DNA from: JAXLZZ01 sp046350675
GTDB lineage: Bacteria; Patescibacteriota; Saccharimonadia; Saccharimonadales; UBA4665
Assembly: GCA_046350675.1 (NCBI GenBank)
Contig: JAXLZZ010000006.1
Location: 17,452-81,451 of the forward strand
Length of the DNA stretch: 64,000 nt
Reading direction: 5' to 3'
The position numbers were made by a program, and so were the translations under genes. Positions 17,182 to 25,610 of this stretch are shown here, in pieces. Under the pieces are notes generated by a model, which was not told the DNA's origin, searched no databases, and was given only the letters and a program-made list of their open reading frames with translations. How positions within the stretch are numbered: position 1 is the stretch's first letter; each line of letters starts with the position of its first letter.

Positions 17182-17640
17182 TTATTTTTGCTTGAGGGTT
17201 ACAAATCCGTAGTGCGCGCCGTCGCCAGGGTTGGCAATCACTACTAGTCTGACCGCCGAAGGTGTTTTACCTTCGGTTGGTCCGTTTACTTCTATGTCAT
17301 AGACACCAGTTTTAATCATGGTAACTCGTATGTTCTTGTAACACGGGCCATGCTTTCTCGGATTTGTTCGGCTGTCAACTTTACATACGTTTACTCGGCT
17401 CTCATTCAGTCCAGGTGTGTTAAAATTACACCTCTTCAGATGGACTTTGGCATATCCATACCAGCCGCCCCCTGAATTACGGTAAAGTATAGAATCATAC
17501 GAAGTTATGTTGAGATTGCATTTGGGGCTAGCTGCCGATGCAGTTGCCGGTCGGTAAACACTTAGACTAACCACACTCAAGAACCCTATGATAAGAGCTA
17601 AGATAAATAACGAAGCCTTACTAACTATGTTCTGCACCAT
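17182..17640 (-). CDS. Small secreted protein with four cysteines
   Basis: 152 residues. A signal peptide (helix about 10-28) should be cut near ATASAAS (33-38), leaving a mature domain of about 115 residues with Cys41, Cys71, Cys86 and Cys100, probably two disulfides. The fold looks beta-rich (short Thr/Val/Lys strands). No family recognised. The gene has a near-consensus promoter and the ribosome site AAAGGAA, so it is likely well expressed. The next gene upstream codes for a similar-sized four-Cys protein under the same kind of promoter. Confidence 0.65.
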   Translation of the reverse strand: MVQNIVSKASLFILALIIGFLSVVSLSVYRPATASAASPKCNLNITSYDSILYRNSGGGWYGYAKVHLKRCNFNTPGLNESRVNVCKVDSRTNPRKHGPCYKNIRVTMIKTGVYDIEVNGPTEGKTPSAVRLVVIANPGDGAHYGFVTLKQK

Positions 17641-17678
17641 AAAATTTCCTTTGACAAAATATCATTTACACTACTTTT

Positions 17679-17707
17679 ATAATAAACCTTCACAAACTGC
17701 AAGTCAA
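17679..17707 (-). promoter_or_regulatory. Promoter of the 17182-17640 secreted protein
   Basis: On the minus strand TTGACT (17707-17702), a 17-bp spacer and TATTAT (17684-17679). Confidence 0.8.
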
Positions 17708-17827
17708 CATGAGTCGAAGAAAATAGAAGCCCAACGAATTACCTCAGTTACTCAAAGTGATTAATACCAAAACAACTAAGAAATCTATAGATTACCTAGC
17801 TGCATATAACTAGAGCTGTAGAGTGGA

Positions 17828-18226
17828 CTATCTGTATCTAACGTTTTGAGCAAAGATAGGCTTCTTCGCGTCATTTGTGCGGTATAACTTTGTTAGGAAC
17901 ACTCTGCCACTCTGATTACCTCGTACCGTAACTGAGAATGGGCAGATACCTCTACTACAGCCGGGGGTTTTTACTTTCTGCCCGGCAAAGACTGCATGCG
18001 AGCGTGAAACAGCAACACAGCTAGCGGCACTAGAGCAACGTACTTGCCATACTAATTGCGTATTTCCATTTCTAACGATTGCTTTTCCAGATAACGGATA
18101 GCCTATACTGCGCGTGGCAGCACTACTACTCACCAACTTATATGTGCCAAAGGCAGCAACACCGATAACCACTACAATAAGCGGAATTAACAGGTGTGAT
18201 ATACCTTTTGCATTGAGTTTTAACAT
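17828..18226 (-). CDS. Small membrane-anchored protein with four cysteines
   Basis: 132 residues. The N-terminus KGISHLLIPLIVVVIGVAAF resembles a class III (prepilin-like) leader with a possible cut after Gly8 but without Glu5, so it may act as a plain anchor. The outer domain has Cys64, Cys70, Cys90 and Cys95 in two close pairs and short basic strands. No family recognised. It starts at an ATG behind AAAGGAA and has a TTGACA-17-TATTCT promoter. It is probably a surface or pseudopilin-like protein. Confidence 0.6.
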   Translation of the reverse strand: MLKLNAKGISHLLIPLIVVVIGVAAFGTYKLVSSSAATRSIGYPLSGKAIVRNGNTQLVWQVRCSSAASCVAVSRSHAVFAGQKVKTPGCSRGICPFSVTVRGNQSGRVFLTKLYRTNDAKKPIFAQNVRYR

Positions 18227-18262
18227 GTTTTATTCCTTTTTGTTGTTTGTAGGATTACTCTG

Positions 18263-18291
18263 AGAATAAGCTGTAACACCCCTGTTGTCAA
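18263..18291 (-). promoter_or_regulatory. Promoter of the 17828-18226 gene
   Basis: On the minus strand TTGACA (18291-18286), a 17-bp spacer and TATTCT (18268-18263). Confidence 0.8.
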
Positions 18292-18307
18292 GAAAACACT
18301 ATATCAG

Positions 18308-18336
18308 TTGTGGATAAGTCGCTTATGTTTTACACT
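18308..18336 (+). promoter_or_regulatory. Promoter of the 18345 membrane protein gene
   Basis: TTGTGG (18308-18313), 17-bp spacer, TACACT (18331-18336). The ATG lies 8 nt after the -10 box, so the mRNA has no leader. Confidence 0.7.
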
Positions 18337-18344
18337 GACCTCAC

Positions 18345-19007
18345 ATGACAACCCACAAACAGTTTGCTTTAGATGAACGTGATAAAAGTTTGATTAAACT
18401 AGCTCTAAGTCCTTCGTGGCTCAGTATGTTAGTGTCCATTTGTTGTGCATTTGCAGTTCTTATAGGTGTTATTCTTGTAGCAAATTATCAAGGTACCAGC
18501 TATCAACAACAAGTTGCTGAGTATCGAGCAAAGCAGATCAATGCCCACTACTCGAGTGATGATGAGGTTTTCGAAGGCCTGGAAGGTAACACATTCAGCG
18601 ATGTTGTGCCGGTAATCGTGATGTGGGGCATACTTGGCGTTATTATCTTTTATTTTTCTGTAGCAATAGTGCAATCGTTTCAGCATGCATATGAGTTCAA
18701 ACAAGAGTTACATTATGTGAATGCCAACCGTAATGAGATGATACGCACAGCGTTTGTTCACCTAGGTATAAGATTGATTGTCGGCATACTATGGCTGTTA
18801 TTTAGTATTGGGTTTTTCAATACAATCTTACCCTACGCTGTAAATAGTGCGCTAGCCGTGGCAGCGTTGGGCTGGGTACCTGAAAGCCTGTTATACGCAG
18901 TGTTTTGCTTGCTTGCAATCGGGGCATCAATGCATCTAAACACTATTTTCTTACGTCTACTGCTGCTCAAGCCGCGTGTTTTCAACTCGGCTCTTTACCT
19001 AACATAG
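18345..19007 (+). CDS. Four-helix membrane protein of unknown function
   Basis: 220 residues: cytoplasmic N-terminus, a helix (about 25-46), a polar loop of about 40 residues, and three more helices (about 88-108, 140-160, 185-205). No enzymatic or transport motif recognised. Leaderless start supported by the promoter spacing. It stands alone between the secreted-protein genes and the guanylate-kinase-like gene. Confidence 0.6.
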   Translation: MTTHKQFALDERDKSLIKLALSPSWLSMLVSICCAFAVLIGVILVANYQGTSYQQQVAEYRAKQINAHYSSDDEVFEGLEGNTFSDVVPVIVMWGILGVIIFYFSVAIVQSFQHAYEFKQELHYVNANRNEMIRTAFVHLGIRLIVGILWLLFSIGFFNTILPYAVNSALAVAALGWVPESLLYAVFCLLAIGASMHLNTIFLRLLLLKPRVFNSALYLT

Positions 19008-19054
19008 GTTCGCTTCTTTATTTGTCTCTGTAAGTTTGGTATAACTATAGGCTC

Positions 19055-19780
19055 ATGGATGAGGAACTAGTTCAAAAGTTATCAGTGTATGAGCCAGGTG
19101 CAGAGACTGCCGAGCTTATTAAAAAGACGCCGGTACTACTCTTAGTCGGTCCGACTGGTGCGGGCAAAGATTCTCTCAAAGAAAGGCTACTCGAAACAGG
19201 CCAGTACCACCACATTGTTTCGCATACTACTCGCCGCCCGCGCATCAATCACGGTGTTCTCGAAGAAGACGGCAGAGAATATCACTTTATCGACAAAGAA
19301 ACCGCCATTCAAATGCTTGACGACAAAGCATTTATTGAAGCGAAAGGTTATAGCGGTAACTTGTACGGTACAAGCGTTGCGGAAATCAAAGCTGCTCATG
19401 ACGAAGGCAAAATTGCAGTAACCGATATCGAAGTGCAGGGTGTAGCCGAATATAAAGAATTTGACCCGAATGTTATGGCTGTATTCTTGTTGCCACCGAG
19501 TTTTAAGGAATGGCAAGAACGTTTACAGCGTCGCTATGGTGATGTAGTGGATGCCGCTGACGCACGAATGCGAATGGAGACAGGCCTTGAAGAGCTAGAA
19601 CAGTTACTTAACACAAACTACTATATGCCAGTTGTGAATGACGATATCGAAAAAGCTTTTGCAGAAATACAAGAGATCACTAAGACTGGACGGCACGAAG
19701 ATTATCCTAATTCCGACGCTCACAAAGTTGCCGAAAAGTTTGCTCAAGACATTCAAAAGCATCTCGAGGAGACTGCTTAA
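19055..19780 (+). CDS. gmk: Guanylate kinase-like protein
   Basis: 241 residues. P-loop VGPTGAGKDS (31-40), the GMP-binding signature SHTTRRPR, REYHFIDKE, and YGTSVAEI in the usual order, then a lid region with LQRRYG. The core matches guanylate kinase (GMP + ATP to GDP + ADP). About 22 extra residues precede the P-loop and there is an acidic C-terminal helix. The P-loop carries KDS where Gmk commonly has KST/KGT, so another NMP kinase activity is possible. Confidence 0.75.
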   Translation: MDEELVQKLSVYEPGAETAELIKKTPVLLLVGPTGAGKDSLKERLLETGQYHHIVSHTTRRPRINHGVLEEDGREYHFIDKETAIQMLDDKAFIEAKGYSGNLYGTSVAEIKAAHDEGKIAVTDIEVQGVAEYKEFDPNVMAVFLLPPSFKEWQERLQRRYGDVVDAADARMRMETGLEELEQLLNTNYYMPVVNDDIEKAFAEIQEITKTGRHEDYPNSDAHKVAEKFAQDIQKHLEETA

Positions 19781-19819
19781 GCTTGCGAACAGATAATAAT
19801 TTCCTATACTCTTAACTGT

Positions 19820-20116
19820 ATGATCGAATCTCATCCTGCTTCCAAAAAAGAAATCCTCTCATCTGTTCCAGGAATAATTAATAAAGGCCTTGTTGGTTTT
19901 GCAATGTTGCGCCTAGATTTTAACGACAAGGTTTCTAGTATTGTTGAGGAGGGATACTTTCGATCCTCCGAAGCCACACGAGCCCATAGCTACGCAACTA
20001 GGGCAAGCCAGATTCTTCTTAAGAGAGATGTAGACTGCCCACCTTATTTAGAAGAGATTATCGAACACCGTGGTTTGACTGGTGAATTCGAAACCGTTCC
20101 ATCCGCTCAGAGCTGA
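19820..20116 (+). CDS. Hypothetical 98-residue protein
   Basis: No recognised family. Soluble, mixed alpha/beta, with a charged helix-rich second half (ATRAHSYATRASQILLKRD). TATACT at 19805-19810 precedes the ATG by 9 nt and no ribosome site is seen. The stop lies 8 bp before the first CIRCE element, so it sits beside but outside the heat-shock operon. Confidence 0.5.
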   Translation: MIESHPASKKEILSSVPGIINKGLVGFAMLRLDFNDKVSSIVEEGYFRSSEATRAHSYATRASQILLKRDVDCPPYLEEIIEHRGLTGEFETVPSAQS

Positions 20117-20121
20117 CAATT

Positions 20122-20159
20122 TTAGCACTCTTGACTCTTGAGTGCTAAAATCCTAAAAT
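20122..20159 (+). promoter_or_regulatory. CIRCE operator (20122-20148) over the hrcA-operon promoter
   Basis: TTAGCACTC-N9-GAGTGCTAA, a perfect CIRCE inverted repeat. The -35 box TTGACT (20131-20136) lies in its spacer, and TAAAAT at 20154-20159 is 17 bp further on. HrcA bound here would block RNA polymerase, the classic autoregulated heat-shock switch. Confidence 0.95.
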
Positions 20160-20188
20160 AATACTAATAATAAGTATGGGAGTATGCC

Positions 20189-20404
20189 ATGTTGGAAAGT
20201 GGATTTGAATTATGTAATCGAGCACAGCTTATTGAAGCGTTTGAAAATGTAGATCATAGCGGTCCCGAAAGAGGGCAATGGGGCGAAATGGTTTCTGGCT
20301 TTAGTTTGCGCGACGAGGCAATTATTGAATTTGAACCAGGGGAGTATGTAGGAAATATTGATCTAGAGGATGTCGACCCAACCCAACTTGGAGAAGCACT
20401 GTAA
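20189..20404 (+). CDS. Hypothetical 71-residue acidic protein, first gene of hrcA operon
   Basis: Short, very acidic (many Glu/Asp; pI clearly low), no membrane segment. Contains ERGQWGEMVSGFSLRDE. A GGAG ribosome site precedes the ATG and hrcA starts 9 bp after its stop. Its position directly behind the CIRCE promoter makes it the first HrcA-controlled product. No family recognised; it may be a small stress adaptor. Confidence 0.6.
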   Translation: MLESGFELCNRAQLIEAFENVDHSGPERGQWGEMVSGFSLRDEAIIEFEPGEYVGNIDLEDVDPTQLGEAL

Positions 20405-20412
20405 GGAACCGA

Positions 20413-21123
20413 ATGACTCCACGACAGCAAAAAATACTTAGCGCAATCATTGAGCAGTATGCAGAGGTTGCAAGCCCTGTAGGCAGTAGCTTGCTGGCTA
20501 AGGTTTTTAATGTGAGTTCGGCCACGATTCGTGCCGAGATGGCTGAGTTGGAGCGTCACGGATTCATTACGCAACCACACACCAGTGCTGGTCGCATACC
20601 TACCGACAAAGGCTACCGGTTCTACGTTAATATCTTGGCGGAGCAAAATACTGCAGCTTTGCCAGAACGCCGAGCGGAGAAGGCGTTGGCAGCTCGTGTG
20701 CAGAATGCTGGTGCGCCAGAGCGAATGATTCGCAATGCCACCGACACACTTGTAGAGCTCACGCATAACCTCGGGTTAGCCACAATTGGAAATCAGCTGT
20801 ACATTAGCGGCTTATCTAATCTTTTTGGCCAACCAGAGTTCATGAGTGGCACGCATCAGGTGCAACAGGTGGCGCAATTACTCGACAACTTAGAGCCATG
20901 GTTGCGCGAAGCTGCACCAAACGAGCCGCTTAGTGTATACATTGGCAGTGAAAATCCAATCGGGCGCACTGCTGGTGTGACCCTAGTGATTAGTCGCTTC
21001 CGTAGTCCATTTAGCGATCGTAGCTATATCGGTACACTTGGCCCCACGCGCCAGAACTACCGCGACGTCATGAACTTAGTTGCGCGCGCTGGCCGTGAAT
21101 TAGAAGAGGAGTTATATGCCTAA
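20413..21123 (+). CDS. hrcA: Heat-inducible transcription repressor HrcA, short form
   Basis: 236 residues. The N-terminal winged helix is clear: LTPRQ-like MTPRQQKILSAIIEQY, VSSATIRAEMAELERHGF and HTSAGRIPTDKGYRFYV (1-75). Most HrcA proteins are about 340 residues; here the insertion and part of the C-terminal GAF-like domain are reduced, though the ending IGTLGPTRQNYRDVMNLV is kept. It binds the two CIRCE sites in this window. Overlaps grpE by 8 nt. Confidence 0.93.
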   Translation: MTPRQQKILSAIIEQYAEVASPVGSSLLAKVFNVSSATIRAEMAELERHGFITQPHTSAGRIPTDKGYRFYVNILAEQNTAALPERRAEKALAARVQNAGAPERMIRNATDTLVELTHNLGLATIGNQLYISGLSNLFGQPEFMSGTHQVQQVAQLLDNLEPWLREAAPNEPLSVYIGSENPIGRTAGVTLVISRFRSPFSDRSYIGTLGPTRQNYRDVMNLVARAGRELEEELYA

Positions 21124-21589
21124 AAAAACACCTGAAAAAAAGGATAATGCTCAGAATCAACAGATTGAAGAACTGACGAATGCTCTACAAAGAGAACGTG
21201 CAGATGCCGAGAATTTGCGCCGCCGACATCAAGCAGAAATCGCCAGTTTGCGCCAAAGCGTCAAAGCCAATGTAGTCGAGGATTTGCTGCCGATTATTGA
21301 TAATTTCGAACGTGCCCTTAAGCATGTACCAGAAGACCTTGCCGACAATGATTACATCAAAGGTGTGCAAGGTGTTGTAAAGCAGTTCGAAAAAACACTT
21401 TCAGATATCGGTGTCGAGCGTATCAAGACTACTGGTGAGTCGTTTGATCCAGAACTTCACGAAGCAGTGAGCATGGAAGAAGGAGATGGTGGGCAGGAAG
21501 TTGTGAGCGAAGAGCTCCAAGCTGGCTACAAAATTGGCGATACCGTGATCCGCCATGCTATGGTCAGAGTAACTACTCGCAATGGCTGA
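21116..21589 (+). CDS. grpE: Nucleotide exchange factor GrpE
   Basis: 157 residues: charged coiled-coil N-terminus (about 12-60), then the family core (VVEDLLPIIDNFERAL, GVQGVVKQFEKTL, GVERI...FDPELHEAV, GYKIGDTVIRHAMVRV). GrpE releases ADP from DnaK. It is translated from within the 3' end of hrcA (8-nt overlap) and its own end overlaps the next gene by 8 nt, so the three genes are tightly coupled. Confidence 0.95.
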   Translation: MPKKTPEKKDNAQNQQIEELTNALQRERADAENLRRRHQAEIASLRQSVKANVVEDLLPIIDNFERALKHVPEDLADNDYIKGVQGVVKQFEKTLSDIGVERIKTTGESFDPELHEAVSMEEGDGGQEVVSEELQAGYKIGDTVIRHAMVRVTTRNG

Positions 21590-22085
21590 ATTTATTCGTC
21601 TTTTGGAAGAGCACGAGACACATCGGTTTATGCCGATGCGGGAGCTCTATGATCCACAGCAAGAAGAAGTCTATGAGGCAGCTGGGGAGTATCTTATTGA
21701 AGAGTACGAGTTTAGCGGAGTACTTAATGCAGAGTATCGCATGCTCATTGAGCTTAATAATGGTGGGTTGGTGGAGTTCGAGTGTGGTGCAGATCCTGAA
21801 GTTAAAATTGACGAAGGAAGTGTTTGCACTGGTCTGGATCGCGCTGCGTATGCCATGGCCAATCTAAGTGATTTTAAAGAATTTGCGTATGAGGCAATGG
21901 TGGATGCATGGAGAGCTCATTTCGAAGTGAATCCTGTTAGCAAGCCTGAGGCGAATGCATTTATTGCCGAAATGTTAGCCAAAGACCTTATAGAAGGTGG
22001 CGTGGTAGATATAGACAAAGACGAAGCTCTCAACTTATGTAAGGGCGCGCTACTGGAAGCAGAGTACCTGCCAAGTGATGATTGA
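21582..22085 (+). CDS. Hypothetical 167-residue acidic protein in heat-shock operon
   Basis: Soluble, strongly acidic, mostly helical, no family recognised. Features: EEYEFSGVLNAEYRMLIELN, then LVEFECGADPEVKIDEGS and a helical second half ending EALNLCKGALLEAEY. An 8-nt overlap with grpE shows co-translation in the CIRCE-controlled operon. It may be a co-chaperone or a DnaK substrate adaptor, but that is inference only. Confidence 0.6.
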   Translation: MAEFIRLLEEHETHRFMPMRELYDPQQEEVYEAAGEYLIEEYEFSGVLNAEYRMLIELNNGGLVEFECGADPEVKIDEGSVCTGLDRAAYAMANLSDFKEFAYEAMVDAWRAHFEVNPVSKPEANAFIAEMLAKDLIEGGVVDIDKDEALNLCKGALLEAEYLPSDD

Positions 22086-22105
22086 CGTAGTTTAAATAAC
22101 AACGA

Positions 22106-22184
22106 TTAGCACTCTTGGCCAGAACATGCCAGTGGCATGTGATGTTGGGATGAGCGAAGCGTCAATGTAGTAAAAAATAATACG
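22106..22184 (+). other. Orphan CIRCE half-site and hairpin upstream of dnaK promoter
   Basis: A full left CIRCE half (TTAGCACTC, 22106-22114) followed by TTG has no partner 9 bp away. Next comes the perfect palindrome ACATGCC-AGT-GGCATGT (22124-22140), preceded by AGAA, like the hairpin in the tRNA tail units. The real operator lies 70 bp downstream with a mutated left half. This looks like an old insertion or partial duplication of the operator. Confidence 0.5.
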
Positions 22185-22222
22185 TTGGCAGTCTTGACAT
22201 TAGAGTGCTAATTTTCTACACT
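22185..22222 (+). promoter_or_regulatory. CIRCE-like operator (22185-22211) over the dnaK promoter
   Basis: TTGGCAGTC-N9-GAGTGCTAA: right half perfect, left half with two changes. TTGACA (22194-22199) sits in the spacer and TACACT (22217-22222) follows after 17 bp, the same design as at hrcA. The weaker left half predicts looser repression of dnaK. Confidence 0.85.
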
Positions 22223-22269
22223 AGTAATCAGACAATAACTGTTTGTTACTAGTAAGAAAGGGGAATAAT

Positions 22270-24180
22270 ATGAGCAAGATTATTGGTATCGACTTAGGTA
22301 CAACTAACTCGGCAATGGCTGTGATGCAGTCTGGTAAGCCGGAAATTATCGCCAACAGTGAAGGTAATCGCACTACGCCTAGTGTTGTGGCTATCAATAA
22401 GAACAAAGAGCGCCTTGTAGGCCAAGTAGCACGCCGCCAACAGGTTACCAATCCAAAGAACACTATTTATGAAGTAAAACGCCTCATTGGCCGTAACTTT
22501 AGCGACAAAGAAGTGCAGCGCGACATCAAACTTATGGGTTACGAGATTGTTAAGAGCGGTAACGCAACCAAAGTAAAGATGGGCGACAAAGAGTATAGCT
22601 CCGAAGAAATCAGCGCCATGGTACTTGGCAAGCTAAAGAGTGACGCCGAGAGCTTCTTGGGCGATAAAGTTACTGAAGCGGTTATTACGGTTCCTGCATA
22701 TTTCGACGACAGCCAACGCCAGGCCACTAAAGATGCTGGTAAAGTTGCTGGACTTGAAGTTAAGCGCATTATCAACGAGCCAACCGCCGCAGCTTTGGCA
22801 TACGGACTTGATAAGGCCGAGAAGAAAGACGAAAAGATTGCCGTATACGACCTTGGTGGTGGTACATTCGACGTATCGATCCTTGAACTTGGCGATGGCG
22901 TATTTGAAGTTAAGTCAACAAACGGTGACACGCACCTCGGCGGCGCCGACTTTGACCGTGTAATCATCAACTACTTTGCTGATGAGTTCAAGAAAGAGCA
23001 CGGCATCGACATCACCGAAGACAATGCCGCTATGCAGCGCCTTCGAGACGAAGCCGAGAAAGCCAAGATTGAGCTTTCAACCGCCCAAGAAGTTGATATC
23101 AACTTGCCATTCCTGACTGCTGATGCAGATGGTCCGAAGCACTTCGAACACAAATTGACTCGTGCTAAGCTCGAGAGTCTCGTCGGTGATCTAATAGACA
23201 AAACTGCAGTGCCATGCGAAAAAGCTCTAAAGGATGCTGGCCTGAAAGCTAGTGACATCGACGCAGTGGTATTGGTTGGTGGTATGACCCGCATGCCAGC
23301 TGTGCAGGAAAAGGTGAAGAAGATCTTTGGTAAAGAGCCAATGAAGGGCGTAAACCCCGATGAGGTTGTGGCAATTGGTGCTGCGATCCAGGGTGGTGTC
23401 TTGCAAGGTGATGTTAAGGACGTATTGCTCCTAGATGTCACGCCACTTAGTCTTGGTATCGAGACCATGGGCGGCGTAATGACCAAGCTCATCGAGCGTA
23501 ACACCACAATCCCAACCAGCAAGTCAGAAGTATTCTCGACTGCTGCCGACAACCAGCCGCAGGTAGAAATCCATGTAGGCCAGGGTGAGCGTGAAATGAT
23601 CGAAGGCAATAAGTCACTTGGTCGTTTCATCCTCGACGGCATTCCACCAGCGCCACGCGGTATCCCGCAGATTGAAGTTACCTTTAACATTGACGCCAAC
23701 GGTATCTTGAACGTAACTGCCAAGGATAAGGGTACTGGCAAAGAGCAGAGCATTACGATCTCTGGCTCAGGCAATCTTGATAAATCAGAAGTTGAAAAGA
23801 TGGCTAAAGAAGCCGAAGCTCATGCCGATGAAGACAAGGCCAAGAAGGAAATGGTCGAAGCACGAAACCTACTCGACAGTACCGTGTACCAGGCTGAAAA
23901 GCTCAAGAGCGACAACGGTGACAAGCTGAGTGACGAAGATAAGAAGACGCTTGATGAAGCTGTAGAAGCTGCTAAGAAAGTTGTTGGTGACGATAAGGCT
24001 GACAAAGAAGCCCTCGAAGCAGCAGCCAAAGAGCTTAATGACAAGCTCATGCCAATCGGCTCCAAGCTCTACGAGCAAGCAAGTGCCGAAGAAGCTCCAG
24101 CAGAAGATGGCGAGAAGTCTGACAAAAAAGAAGACACCGTAGAAGGCGAAGTCGTCGAAGAAGACAAGAAGAAAGACTAA
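22270..24180 (+). CDS. dnaK: Chaperone protein DnaK (Hsp70)
   Basis: 636 residues from the ATG at 22270, chosen because AAAGGGG lies 6-12 nt before it and [11 protein letters not shown] follows at once; a longer frame from 22243 lacks support. ATPase motifs [43 protein letters not shown] and [10 protein letters not shown], then the substrate domain ([34 protein letters not shown]) and an acidic lid and tail. Controlled by HrcA at the CIRCE-like site. Confidence 0.98.
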   Translation: MSKIIGIDLGTTNSAMAVMQSGKPEIIANSEGNRTTPSVVAINKNKERLVGQVARRQQVTNPKNTIYEVKRLIGRNFSDKEVQRDIKLMGYEIVKSGNATKVKMGDKEYSSEEISAMVLGKLKSDAESFLGDKVTEAVITVPAYFDDSQRQATKDAGKVAGLEVKRIINEPTAAALAYGLDKAEKKDEKIAVYDLGGGTFDVSILELGDGVFEVKSTNGDTHLGGADFDRVIINYFADEFKKEHGIDITEDNAAMQRLRDEAEKAKIELSTAQEVDINLPFLTADADGPKHFEHKLTRAKLESLVGDLIDKTAVPCEKALKDAGLKASDIDAVVLVGGMTRMPAVQEKVKKIFGKEPMKGVNPDEVVAIGAAIQGGVLQGDVKDVLLLDVTPLSLGIETMGGVMTKLIERNTTIPTSKSEVFSTAADNQPQVEIHVGQGEREMIEGNKSLGRFILDGIPPAPRGIPQIEVTFNIDANGILNVTAKDKGTGKEQSITISGSGNLDKSEVEKMAKEAEAHADEDKAKKEMVEARNLLDSTVYQAEKLKSDNGDKLSDEDKKTLDEAVEAAKKVVGDDKADKEALEAAAKELNDKLMPIGSKLYEQASAEEAPAEDGEKSDKKEDTVEGEVVEEDKKKD

Positions 24181-24186
24181 CTCTTT

Positions 24187-24217
24187 GGCGTCATTCCTGT
24201 GAAAACGGGGTGACGCC
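24187..24217 (+). terminator. Hairpin after dnaK
   Basis: GGCGTCA / TGACGCC (24187-24193 / 24211-24217), extended inside by TTCC/GGGG. The following run is TTCGCTTG, a poor U-tract, so termination may be partial and let dnaJ be read through. Confidence 0.55.
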
Positions 24218-24246
24218 TTCGCTTGAACTGGTAGAATAGAGAGCAT

Positions 24247-24546
24247 ATGTCAAAAGCCACCCGAAAGCATCTTCATTCCAATAAGCGAAATGGCTCATCC
24301 TTTGATAATGCTGTGATGCTATTCGGATTTATTGAACCAGTGTTTATTCTGCCGCAACTATTCAAGATTTACGATACACAAAATGCATCTGGTCTTTCTC
24401 TGCTGACGTGGTGTTTGTACATAGTATCGAGCCTCGTAATGATTGTATGGGGAGTAAAACGCCAACTTAAACCGATATATATACCCCAGCTTGCGTGGAT
24501 AATTTTTGAAATATTAATTGTGATAGGAATTGTTAAGTACGGATGA
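24247..24546 (+). CDS. SemiSWEET/PQ-loop family small membrane protein
   Basis: 99 residues with three membrane helices and the PQ-loop signature EPVFILPQLFKIYDTQNASG followed by LSLLTW, which matches the SemiSWEET sugar transporter family (active as a dimer). A 20-residue basic N-terminus comes first. TAGAAT (24232-24237) is 9 nt before the ATG. It sits between dnaK and dnaJ and overlaps dnaJ by 4 nt (ATGA), so a transporter is co-translated with a chaperone, an unusual arrangement. Substrate (sugar or other) not determined. Confidence 0.8.
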   Translation: MSKATRKHLHSNKRNGSSFDNAVMLFGFIEPVFILPQLFKIYDTQNASGLSLLTWCLYIVSSLVMIVWGVKRQLKPIYIPQLAWIIFEILIVIGIVKYG

Positions 24547-25610
24547 GTAAACGAGATTACTACGAAGTATTGGGAGTAAAGAAGGATGCGTCTGCCGACG
24601 AGCTTAAAAAAGCTTTTCGCAAGGCGGCTATTGAGCATCATCCTGATCGTGGTGGCGACGAAGCTAAGTTCAAAGAGGTCAATGAAGCCTACGAAGTGCT
24701 TAAAGACACCAGCAAACGTCAGCGCTATGATCAATTTGGTCATGCCGGTGTAGGCGGCAATGGCGGCCCAGCAGGCGATAACCCATTTGGCGGCGCAGGC
24801 GGTTATCAAAACGTTAACTTCGATTTTGGTGATCTCGGACTTGGCGATATCTTTAGCAGTTTCTTTGGTGGCGGACAGCCGCAGGGCGGTAAGCGACAGA
24901 GCCGCGGCCGAGATGTAGAGACTAATATCGAAATAAGTTTCCAAGATGCTGTATTCGGCACAGAAGTTGGCATGAATCTCACCATGCAGGATGAGTGCGA
25001 GCACTGTAAAGGCACAACGGTCGAGCCAGGCTATGAACTAAAAACGTGCGATGAATGTAAAGGTGCTGGTCAAGTTACAAATGTGATGCGCACGGTTTTT
25101 GGTGATATTCAGCAAGCTGTAGTTTGCCCAAAGTGTAAAGGTCGTGGCAAGATTCCTGAAAAAGTTTGTAGTGTCTGTCACGGCAAAGGCACGCAATCTA
25201 AGAAACAAAAAATCCACCTTAAAGTGCCAGCCGGCATTGACGATGGCGCCACTATTCGCTTAAGAGAACACGGCGAAGCAATCGCTAACGGACCAAAAGG
25301 TGATTTGTACGTAAATGTGCGAGTAAAACCACACAAACACTTTACACGCGAAGGCGATCTAATTCTCAGCGACGAACACGTCAGCATGGTAGATGCTGCC
25401 TTGGGCACCGAAATTGATGTCGATACAGTCGACGGCCCAGTGCGGATGAAGGTCCCAGCAGGCACCCAGTCTGGCTCAGACTTTAAATTATCCAATCACG
25501 GTGTGCCGCACATCAAAGGAAAAAGTCGTGGCGCACATATCGTGACGTTAATCGTCGATACGCCAACCAAACTCAGTCGTCACCAAAAGAAATTGCTCGA
25601 AGACTTCTAA
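24543..25610 (+). CDS. dnaJ: Chaperone protein DnaJ (Hsp40, type A)
   Basis: 355 residues. J domain (1-68) with HPDRGG, a Gly/Phe-rich linker (70-120), four zinc-finger repeats (CEHCKG, CDECKGAG, CPKCKGRG, CSVCHGKG) and the two substrate-binding C-terminal domains. It delivers substrates to DnaK and stimulates its ATPase. It begins inside the SemiSWEET gene and its end overlaps the convergent GGDEF gene by 4 bp. Confidence 0.97.
   Translation: MSKRDYYEVLGVKKDASADELKKAFRKAAIEHHPDRGGDEAKFKEVNEAYEVLKDTSKRQRYDQFGHAGVGGNGGPAGDNPFGGAGGYQNVNFDFGDLGLGDIFSSFFGGGQPQGGKRQSRGRDVETNIEISFQDAVFGTEVGMNLTMQDECEHCKGTTVEPGYELKTCDECKGAGQVTNVMRTVFGDIQQAVVCPKCKGRGKIPEKVCSVCHGKGTQSKKQKIHLKVPAGIDDGATIRLREHGEAIANGPKGDLYVNVRVKPHKHFTREGDLILSDEHVSMVDAALGTEIDVDTVDGPVRMKVPAGTQSGSDFKLSNHGVPHIKGKSRGAHIVTLIVDTPTKLSRHQKKLLEDF

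Noticed and set aside
22971..23774. 267-residue open frame antisense to dnaK
   Set aside because: Shadow frame of a strongly biased gene; no start signal and no family features.
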